From: Seiridium cupressi
Taxonomy: Eukaryota > Ascomycota > Sordariomycetes > Amphisphaeriales > Sporocadaceae
DNA: 64,000 nt
NCBI GenBank assembly: GCA_036674765.1
Contig: JARVKI010000003.1
Location: 496,001 to 560,000 of the forward strand
Reading direction: 5' to 3'
The translations under genes were made by a program, and so were the position numbers. This document shows positions 55,247 through 64,000 of the stretch, one piece after another (the stretch's first letter is position 1; each line of letters begins with the position of its first letter). The notes beneath the pieces were generated by a model. It saw only the letters and a list, made by a program, of their open reading frames with translations. It was not told where the DNA came from and searched no databases.

Positions 55247-57425
55247 ATGCGACCCCTCCCCGGCGACGACGCCTTTGGGCGTCAACGTTCCGCCGATTAC
55301 GATGGCGTCGCAGCGGCCAATCCAACCGCCAACAGCCAGATGTCTTTCTTTCTTGCCGACGAAGATACCGTCGACTCCTACCTGGATCAACCAAGCGTGG
55401 GCAGTTCTCGACTGAAAGACGCCAGGAAGCCTGCAGGCCAAGGTCATGGCTTATCTTTGGGCAAGGACGATAAGAGCACCGACTTATCACGAAGCATTTC
55501 AAGAGAATCAGAGAGGGAATGCGACTCCATGTACTCTCCTTTCTCGGCAGCAACGCTTCCAAGCCCGACGCCCATGCCGGCATCGTCTCACAATCATGCG
55601 CCCTTATCGCGACCAATTACCCCAATCACACTGGGCACCTCCGTGACTGGTTCGCTTCTGAGCAGCCCATCTTCACGAAGGAACTCGCTGGGTGGCTCGA
55701 TTTCAGAGAATGTGGTCAGCTCGGACGAGGAAGATCACGCTGCTGAGGCAGAGAGGTCGACAAGCAATATGGGGGACAGTGGAAGTGCTCCTCAACTCGT
55801 GATGCCCAGTATCAAAATGCCCAGTCGCCGTCCCTTTACCGAAACAGGCAAGAGCCTGGGTCGCTTGAAGGTGCTTTGCGCAGGAAAGTCCGGAGTCGGG
55901 AAAACTTCCTTGTTGAAGGCTATTGTCCAAGTATGTGATCATGTGGTTCATGTAGACCCCATCGTTCCGCATCCAGGATCCAGGCGCTCCTCCAAGGCTA
56001 CTACGAGGCCTGGCCTGGCTAGGAGAAGAAGCTCAGACTCAACAAGAGCAATCTGTGAGATATTCGCCAGTACTAAACCTTACCCTGAGTGGCGGACCGA
56101 GCTGGATGATCTGCACTCGAGTCAAAGAAGAAAGAGCCTCGGTGATCAGATTCTTGATCGTAACATTTGTTTTGTTGATACGCCAGGCTATGGTACTGGC
56201 TCGTCTGTAAGTGAACTTTACCTATGATTGTTTCTCATGCTTACTGACTTATGCAGGCCATGGAATCTATCATACCATGCGTGGAATATGTGGAGTCTCA
56301 TCTAAACAAAGTATCTTCCGATGCTTTGAGTGAGTCAGAAATGCTCAATCTACTCGGTGGCGATGGAGGCTATCAGGTCGATGTCGTACTTTATATGGTA
56401 GACCGAAGTAGGCTCACTCTCAAAAGCGATACGCTTGAACTCTTCTAACAAGATTCCCAGATTTGAGCCCTGCCGACACCGAATACCTGAAGCGATTATC
56501 ATCGTTAACAAATGTCATACCGCTATTAGCTCAGGCGGACGCCATGAGCTCTGATGAGCGAGCGACCTGTAAAGAACAAATAGTGGCCCAACTTTGCGAG
56601 GCTGGCATACGATGCTTTAGTTTTACACCAGCTTCGGCGCTGGAGTCAAGTACTGACTTACCAACAATTCCGTACGCGGTGTCAAGTGCAACCGAATCGG
56701 ACCATGATGTTATGGACGCCAGTCTTTTGATGAGCCCTGACTACATTCAACCCTTAATGTCGTCCGAGCTTACTGTTCTGGTAGAGCACCTGTTCAGTGC
56801 TAATGGATCATCGTGGTTAAGGCATTCGGCCGCGAAGAAGTACATGCAGTGGCGAGACGGCTTGACCTCGACGAGGCCCAAGCATCTATACCAGCCTCTG
56901 AGCCTGCCCGTGCCAGCCGTCACATTGGATCCAGGAACAGGTGCTCTGATTGGCCGTCCACCTCTGACGCTTGCACGCGCCAACCACCACAATACTAATG
57001 GCAGTGCTCCCCGCATCCACATTGTCGATTGGGCAGAAGTCTTACAGAGAAGCCTCGCGAACGAGAAAGCACAGTATGAGACCCTCACCAGGGGCGAGCG
57101 AGCCGTGTGGCTTACCGAGAAGCTCAATGAATGTGTCCAGGATGGCACACTAGTACCATCGACTCATTCGAAGGAGAAGCCCTACCCCGCGTGTAGGAGG
57201 AGGAGACGAGGACCAACGTCGAGAAAAGCATCTCGCCACCAAGATCCACTGGGCTTGCTCCAAGTGGTAGCTGATCTCAAAGCGAAAGGCTGGATTGCCT
57301 TGGAGATGCTGGGTGGCCTCGGTCTACTCGGAGGCCTGGCATACTGGCTGGCGCAGCAGCGCTGGCAGACGGAGACGGTCCCGACGGCGGATGACTGGGC
57401 CAGGATGTGGGGATTCGATATTTGA
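55247..57425 (+). CDS. Septin-like GTPase with C-terminal membrane helix
   Basis: The exons are 55247-56206, 56257-56407 and 56461-57425, giving 691 residues. The first ~200 residues are Ser/Thr/Pro-rich and look disordered. The G domain has a P-loop at about 213-221 (CAGKSGVGKTSLLK), CDHVVHVDPIVPHPG, the G3 motif FVDTPGYG and a septin-type G4 motif LLAQAD (canonical septins have AKAD). A Gly-rich hydrophobic helix (ALEMLGGLGLLGGLAYWLA, about 642-662) ends the protein, followed by 28 residues with DDWARMWGFDI. The domain order suggests a membrane-attached septin-fold GTPase of filamentous fungi, without the canonical septin coiled coil. Its role is unknown. An upstream TTG extension of seven codons was not used as the start. 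Confidence 0.88.
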
Positions 57426-58272
57426 ACCAGCTGTGCTGGAACTGAACAGCTCTGTATATACAACGCGTGACGATGCACGATGCACGATGTGAACCCCTCT
57501 CGGGAAGAACAAGGGGCAAGGAGTACCATACCCAGCAATCATTGATGATTTACATCTGACATATCGCCTACACCACCATCATGAACTCGTAGATTTTTGA
57601 TGAGATTAATAAAATTGAGAATATGAATGAGAAGGAAAGCGGGAATGAATAAGCTCTTTTGATGTGTGTTATGCCCAGGCGCTTCTCCATTCGTAAATTG
57701 AGTCCACGTTCGAAGATATCCATATATATGAAACCGTCCGTATTGCACGTACCATTATGACCTAGAGGATGAACTATGTAGGATAGCTTATCGGTTGACT
57801 TGTTTTATCAGAGTTTGGCCTGGCCTGGGTGTGTAGCGTGGTATGTAGTTAGGTAGTTGACCTGAATCCAAGCAGGCCAAGGTACATTGAGTGGGTAATC
57901 GAGCCGCTAAACGCGCGCTAAATTTCTTGTTTAGACTAATTGCCGAACAGTCAAAGCTGCTTGGAGCTCACTACATTATCTACCTTATCCACTGTTCACC
58001 TGCATCGATCAGCCACCAAACAGGCCAGCTAGTTACACTTTCCTTCTTCACTGGTTCCTTTTTTCTTCTTTTTTTCTTTTGTCACGAAGAGGCAGGCGAG
58101 CTTCCGAAGCACAATTTTCTAATTACTACAGGTTGGCTGACCTTGTCGTGCAACTGATCACTCTTTCCTCTTTCCTCTTTCCTCTTTCTCTTTCTCTTTC
58201 TCTTTCTCTTTCTCTTTCTCTTTCCCTTCTCCCTAGCCTCCAGTAATTGCGCTCCACCACCGGCTCGCCATT
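57426..58272. other. pap1 upstream region
   Basis: This region separates the GTPase stop and the pap1 start. Its last 110 bases are an almost pure pyrimidine tract (listed separately), as is common directly before fungal housekeeping start codons. I see no gene. Confidence 0.55.
58161..58232 (+). repeat. CTTTCC/CTTTCT pyrimidine microsatellite
   Basis: There are four CTCTTTC-type units followed by about seven TCTCTT units. They form a 72-base nearly pure C/T tract that ends 40 bases before the pap1 ATG. It probably lies in the core promoter or 5' leader and is likely length-variable. Confidence 0.85.
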
Positions 58273-60382
58273 ATGACATCCTCAGAGAAATCATACGGCG
58301 TGACGCCGCCCATCGCGACCGCCCTTCCCACGCCCGCCGAGACTCAGTCCACCAATGCGCTACTAGAGGAGCTCAAGCGCCAGGGCACCTACGAGACGGC
58401 AGAAGAGACGAACAAACGGTAAGCGCAAAATGAGAGTACATGTCACCAAAACGCGGCGGCTCCTGACAGCTATCCCAGACATAAAGTATTGGCCGATTTA
58501 CAGCGTATCACGGATGAGTTCGTTCGTCGTATTGCGAAGGAGAAGGAACCCCACAACACGGCTCTGATCAGGGAAGCTCGGGGAGAAGTTTTCACCTATG
58601 GCAGTTTCTGCCTTGGTGTTTATGGCCCGGGATCCGATATCGACACGCTCGTTTGCGCGCCCAGATACGTGACTCGCGAGCACTACTTCAAGCTTTTCCC
58701 CGGAATCCTCGTGGAAATGGCCCCAAAGGGCTCTATTACCGACCTGACACCTGTCGAAGACGCCTTTGTTCCGATTATCAAGTTCGAGTACTGGGGTATC
58801 AGCATCGATCTGATCTTCGCCCGAATTGCCACCCTCACCCAGTTCCCGAAGCATAAAGAGTTACATCTTACCGACAACCAGTACCTACGCGGCCTGGATG
58901 AAGCCGAGTTGCGCTCGGTGAACGGTACTCGAGTGACCAACGAGATCCTGAATCTGGTTCCCGAAAAGGCCACGTTCCGTCTGGCGCTCCGGGCAATCAA
59001 ACTCTGGGCTCAGCGTCGCGCTATATACGCAAACATCATTGGGTTCCCTGGTGGAGTAGTGTGGGCGATGCTTGTCGCGAGGATTTGCCAGCTGTATCCG
59101 AAGGCCGCCGCCGCCACCATCGTAGCCAAGTTCTTTGTCATCATTCGTCAGTGGCCATGGCCTTCGCCCGTCATGTTGAAGCAAATGGAGGACGGCCCGC
59201 TAAATGTGCGGGTATGGAACCCCAGAATCTACAAGGGTGACAGCTTCCATCTGATGCCTGTAATCACCCCTGCTTATCCTCAAATGTGTGCTACTTTCAA
59301 CATCACGCACTCGAACAAAGCCGTTATACAACGGGAGCTGGAGCGCGCCAGAGATATCGCCAGTGACATTGTAGCTGGCGTACGCCCTTGGGAAGATCTA
59401 TTCGTGAAGCATACGTTCTTCACAAGCGGCTACAAGTATTATTTGGCCGTCATTGTCACTTCCAAGGACAAGGAAGCTCATAAGATCTGGTCTGGCTTCG
59501 TGGAGAGCAAAGTCAGAGTACTTGTTTCCAGCGTAGAGCGTCATGCATCCATCGCAATCGCCCATCCGTTCAACAAGGGATTTGACCGCTTGCACAAGGT
59601 CAAGGACGAGGAGCAATTCAACGCCGTCGTGGATGGGAAACTTAGTTACGTCTGCAAGGAAGATGAAGTCCAAGCAATACCTGCGGAAGAAGAACCAGGC
59701 AACAATAATGTTACGGAGGCAACCCAAAAACCCGAGGATGGCATCAAGCCTGATGTGCCCTTAAAGTCAGGTGCAGAGGATGTGCCCGCGTCGGATAACA
59801 AGGTCTATACAACCACGCATTACATTGGCCTTGAACTCGCGGAAGGTATGTGGACTGCCTGCTGCGTTTCCTCCTTGATGCATTACAGTCGTTATTTCAA
59901 CATTTAGGAAGGCATTGGTCCACTTCCATTAATTTCCAACAAGGGTCGCTAACATTTTAGGTGCCAAATCTCTGGACCTTTCCTTTCAGGTGAACGAGTT
60001 CAAGGATCTTTGCTTTAACTGGGACAAGTACAAGTCTGAGCTGAACTTCTTGAGCATCCAACACGTGAAGAAGTGAGTGCCCAAATCAGCTCTTCAAGCC
60101 CACTACTGAAGAGGAATAGTATCAACCTGCCCGACGATGTGTTCGAACCCGGCGAGGTGAAGCCCACTCGCCCGCTTAAAAGGCCGGGCGCCCCGAATGG
60201 AGCTGCATCCCAAAGAACCACGAAGCGACCTAATCCGTCGACATCAGATGTATGTAGGGACGAACGGTGGATTGCAAATCTGACCGATCTATTAGCCCCA
60301 ACCCCAATGCTTGGAGAACTGCTAACTCCAGGTGTAGGGACAACCGCCGGCGAAACGACCACAGCCAACGGCTGCAGGCTGA
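58273..60382 (+). CDS. pap1: Nuclear poly(A) polymerase Pap1
   Basis: The exons are 58273-58418, 58479-59845, 59961-60072, 60120-60249 and 60338-60382, giving 599 residues. The catalytic centre matches the family: FTYGSFCLGVYGPGSDIDTL with D102 and D104, and D160 in GISIDLIFA. The central domain has RLALRAIKLWAQRRAIYANIIGFPGGVVWAMLVARICQLYP-type sequence. The RNA-binding domain starts near 365 and runs through TTTHYIGLELAEGAKSLDLSFQV. The basic tail (VKPTRPLKRPGAP and KRP-type clusters) is probably the nuclear signal. Pap1 adds poly(A) to cleaved pre-mRNA 3' ends. The last intron is the least certain. If it is retained the frame stays open to 60492 and changes the final residues. Confidence 0.94.
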
Positions 60383-62144
60383 ATGCAGCTGCAAGAGCGA
60401 CTTCGCTCTTCACTGCTCATGTCTTGGCTAATATTGCAGCAGAGTGGACGATCTCCGTCCCTTCGGAGACCATATGCTATCCTGCATTGTGATCGGTAAG
60501 CGACCTGGAAGAGGACAATACCAACCCAGCTGCATGATCTGCTTAGTTCTTGGCGCCATGATCAGCCTTGATTTCAGGGCATACACCCCACTATCTCGAC
60601 TAGGCTGCCTCGTTTTACACGGCTCGGATCCTTCGTCAAGGATCACTTCTAAGGTCCTTTCCATTTCGCCAAGGACAAGCTGGATTTGTCCTAGTTGAAA
60701 AGCTTGTGTGTTGGAGCATGAAATTATCCAGACGCTATTTAACAGCCCAGTTGAGGCTGGTGACCGGTTGGAGTATGGTAAATATCGACATCACGCCGAG
60801 CGGAACAATTCCAAAAAGAAAGAAAACCCCTAACGAGCCAGATGCTCAAAATAGATCATCGATCAGAAGGAACCCGGAGAGTTTCTCCTTCTTTTTCTCT
60901 CGGTTTGGTTTGGTTTGGAAAAGGACCGGACCACAGCAACCGCGTTGACTGATTTGCCTTGATAATCACGACCGGAAATGAGGTTAGGTAATTCCCGGTA
61001 CTGGTAGCTACTTGCCTGTGGGTGATGATTAGTTTTTTTTTCTTTCAGCCAGGCAATGTCTGTTACTGGTCAGGTTCGCCAGAAGGTATATCACCCCCGA
61101 GAGTTCATAGATCTACTTCTCCTTTGAGATGGCAATCTCCACGTCGGAAGTTGGAGGGGATGACGACATGTATGTAGAGAAAACTTGCAGATGAATAAAT
61201 CTAGCTTTTGAGGCCTAAGTGCCTCGTCACCCCAGAGAAATATAGGCGTATGTTTGGTCGTGCTCAAACAGTATCAACATGAACTTTCCAACAGCCTAAA
61301 TATCGAGCATTCGCTTCTAGGTCGACCCAAGACCGGCTGCTAATAAGCCGTGGAAGTCCATGGCCCACATTGCAGGAAATATTAGGGGACAATCGCATGA
61401 GTAATGTTTTGAATATTTCATCATCCATAGATTGGTATCTATTTGCCAGCTAAAATAGAGCAGTCCCCCGCCGTAACCGAATGTTCCCACGATATGACCT
61501 GGTAACAACCTATGTTCGTCACGAAGATTCTGCCGCCCTCCATCCGCGGCTCTTATAAACAGGCGGTAAGTCGTGTCAAGCATTCGGCTTTTCTTCTTCT
61601 CATGACCTAAGAGCCTTACCACAGAGCTGGGCCCTGCCATTCAACCCATCTAGAAACGAGAACAGAGACGGAAATAGACCAAAAAGCTGACATTGCATCG
61701 ATATCTAACCGGGTATACGTATGATGAAACAAAGAGGGTAGAATCCAAAGGACAAAAGAGGAGGAAATCAAGAAAGAGAGAAAAGCTCGAGTGAAGTATA
61801 CATGTTATACGTCAGATCGATCGATTATATCCATTTGCCTTTGCCCGACCGTACCCGTTGCGACCCAGTGCCCATAGATTACCGTTCGGCCAACGGCTGC
61901 TATTCATCCCAAAGGACCATGTATCCAGAATGCATTTGGTGACCGTCCCACTGTTAAACGCCGACCGTGGTATTGTTCCTTTGATTTCGCGTACCCTCCC
62001 CCCGACGTGTACGTGGAGATATAAAGGAAACGTGTGTGCGCGTTTCTTTGCGCATGTGTCGGTATGATTATATTTGATCGTGTGCTTGTACGTGTCTGCT
62101 GCTGTATGTGTATGGGTGTGATTTTGAGGGAGTCAATTACGTCA
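60383..62144. other. 1.8-kb convergent intergenic region
   Basis: This lies between the pap1 and regulator 3' ends, which face each other. The frame at 61317-61640 (minus) has no domain. GTGTGT/TATGTG-rich sequence lies near 62040-62120 and a T-rich run near 61030. No RNA gene is recognised. Confidence 0.5.
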
Positions 62145-63812
62145 TTACCACTCCTCCACATCCTCAACCTTGATTAGCCGGTCGATAGCTTCCTTCTCCA
62201 TGCCGGCACGGTGTCCCTCCATGACCTCGGCCAGGGCTAACGCGTGTTGCATGCCCATTGTCTTCCACACCACCTGCGCCACAGCATATGACCAGTCCCA
62301 AAACTCGGTTGGGACGCCAGGAGCGCAGCCCGCAATCTTGAGATGCCAGAGAAGACCCGGAAGCCCTGCTGCGCCTGTTCCACCTTTGCCGACGGCTGCT
62401 ATTCTCCGCGCCTGTGTGGCTGATAGTATAGGATGGTGCCAGTGAGACGGCGTGCTCGTGATGATGTCCTCAGCCATGCGTTGTGCTGTGCCATAGCAAT
62501 CACCTGTTCGTGATGGGGAAACGACCGACGAGTACGAACGTGGGAAAGCCTTGCTCTTCTCCATGATCCGCTGAACCACAAGGATCCGGGTCCAACGTAA
62601 GTGGTTCCAAAGCCGTGCCGCTTCGATGTCGATGTATCTGTGATATTTGCCCTTGAAGACCGCTTCTGGTGGGTAACCTTTAGGCGCAGTTTCTACTGTG
62701 AAAGGGAGCGACACGTGTAATTGTTGTTCGAGCCTACTCAAAACAGCATCCATGTGTAGTAATTGGTAAAGAACGTCGTCGGTTTCGGGGTCTCCATCCA
62801 GGAGCAGCGGGCTCTTAGAGAGGGTCAATATATGAAGAGTTCTGGCGATTGCCACCGCGAGATCGCAGGTACAGTGCTCTTCTGGTGGTAGTATGTGCCT
62901 GACCATGGTAAGAACCTCGAAAAATTGTGCGGGTAGTGGTGCGTCTGTCACTTGGGACGGAATTAACTAGGCACATTAGTATTTCCCCCCCTGCTGCGGA
63001 TAGACGACAATTGGGGACGGGCGGTTGCTTACCAGGGAGTACATCAGTTGTAGTATAGCTCGAGCACCGAATATCGGCATTTGGGACTTTGGTACCACGT
63101 TCTTCAAGAGGGCGATAGCACCCAATATGTGAATGTTTGCCGTGCCAGTGGACAGTTTTGACCCCTTGCCTTGTACCACTTCGAACATGGCCAACGTGAC
63201 AACGGCACGAAGTGGCCCCATAACGGCAATCGCATCGGCTGGCCCGGTTGCTATGAGCTGGCTGGTTTGCTTCAAAGCTGTTGTATATTTCTGCCGGGCT
63301 AGCAAATTCATCTCTTCGTCTCCTCTCTTATGTGACAGTCCAGCGAGACCAACCGCAATCATGACGGACTGCATAGCCTGGGAACTGCCGCTGTAGACGG
63401 CCAAGTGTCTGTCAGCCGAGGGAGCATCGGGAGTCGTCATGAGATACTGCTCAATGAAGAACTGAAGACCCCGCTGCTCGACGGTAGGCTCGACCTTGGC
63501 TTGTATCTTGGGCGATAGCAACTCCATGTTCCTGCTCAACACGATCTCAGCCGGGGATGCTGGACTCTCAGTAATCGGGCTCCTGGTGTCATTTGTAGTT
63601 GCCGACGGCGACGAGGCCCATGACGCCGAGCTTGACGGCGCTGATGCCGACGCGGCGGATGGTGGAGTGGTTGCAGTCCCCCATTGAGCATGAGCCTTTT
63701 GGATGACTTTGCTGCTTTCATCCCGGAACATCAACGACAGCTGGTCCCGATATCCCGGGCATTTCTTGCCAACCCGAATGCATTGCGAGCACTCTGGCTT
63801 CACTTTGTCGCA
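62145..63812 (-). CDS. Zn2Cys6 regulator, N-terminal exon unresolved
   Basis: Two exons are clear, 63033-63812 and 62145-62966, coding for 533 residues plus the stop. They are joined across a 66-base intron in phase 0 (MYSL then LIPSQVTDAP). The visible part opens with the second half of a zinc cluster, CDKVKPECSQCIRVGKKCPGYRDQLSLMFRDES. The fungal-specific domain follows, with ADRHLAVYSGSSQAMQSVMIAVGLAGLS and related helices, as in a large subfamily of fungal regulators. The first half of the cluster (usually GCxxCRxRRIK) must lie upstream of the TGACAG acceptor at 63813. A candidate first exon is 63906-63992 (ATG at 63992), which would end CRLSQDK and join in phase 0. It lacks one of the two expected cysteines and its donor (GTGCGG) is poor. 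The true exon may lie outside the window. Confidence 0.8.
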
Positions 63813-64000
63813 CTGTCATGAGATGGTCAGCGCATCCCACGCATGCGCCAGATGTCTAAGGCAGGGGGGTCGTATAGTCCACAGCCAAGTGCATGCGTCC
63901 CGCACTTTGTCCTGCGATAACCGACACCGACTTGCTAGCCTGACCGTACAGAGTCGGCAGAGTGGAGCGTGGTGTATACACTTGCAAGGCATCGGATGAG
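63813..64000. other. Intron/upstream of the right-edge regulator
   Basis: This contains the intron preceding 63812 and the candidate first coding exon 63906-63992 of the regulator, discussed in the findings. The window ends before the promoter. Confidence 0.5.

Noticed and set aside
1..64000. Secondary-metabolite cluster or CRISPR array
   Set aside because: There is no polyketide synthase, peptide synthetase, terpene cyclase or P450 gene. The genes are mostly housekeeping, and no regularly spaced direct repeats were seen.

Overview
The window is nuclear DNA of a filamentous ascomycete (Pezizomycotina; the class is not fixed by what I can see). The reasons are short GT-AG introns of about 45-100 bases, a Zn2Cys6 regulator with the fungal-specific domain, a COP9 signalosome gene, a KKXX-tailed legume-lectin cargo receptor, fungal-type MIF and DUF1996 proteins, and about 50% GC. 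I rebuilt the gene models by hand. For every complete spliced gene the exons sum to a multiple of three and the junctions restore known family motifs.

Layout. 1-12.8 kb is an accessory-looking, gene-poor end. It holds a secreted DUF1996 protein (-), 3.5 kb with no recognisable gene, a 10-exon tandem amidohydrolase (-), a decayed Dcr2-like phosphatase pseudogene (+) and a Gtt1-like glutathione transferase (-). 13.5-18.8 kb is a compact housekeeping block: a 75-residue complex I subunit split over four exons, a tRNA-like element, prp18 and sap18 as a divergent pair, and csn1. 18.8-30.5 kb has a long upstream region and a Zn2Cys6 regulator, an Xaa-Pro dipeptidase with a 504-base intron, and a large alpha/beta hydrolase. 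32.7-41.7 kb has itc1 (ISWI partner), alg8 (N-glycan assembly in the ER) and an ERGIC-53-like lectin. 43.4-52.5 kb has a four-helix membrane protein, a MIF-domain protein, the Rag GTPase gtr2 and a secreted PI-PLC-X phosphodiesterase. 53.2-60.4 kb has the cyclin-dependent kinase pho85, divergent from a septin-like tail-anchored GTPase, and then poly(A) polymerase pap1. The window ends in a second Zn2Cys6 regulator (-) whose N-terminus is unresolved.

The genes are individually transcribed and do not form a biosynthetic cluster. Some themes recur. RNA processing is represented by prp18, sap18 and pap1, chromatin by itc1 and sap18, ER glycoprotein folding and export by alg8 and the lectin receptor, and nutrient signalling by gtr2 and pho85. 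I found no clear new multi-gene system. The most interesting points are gene-structure oddities: micro-exons, an intron directly after a start codon, a retainable intron that would add a membrane helix to the MIF protein, a tandem amidohydrolase whose second copy has lost its metal site, an odd tRNA-like element, and a regulator whose zinc cluster seems to lack one cysteine.
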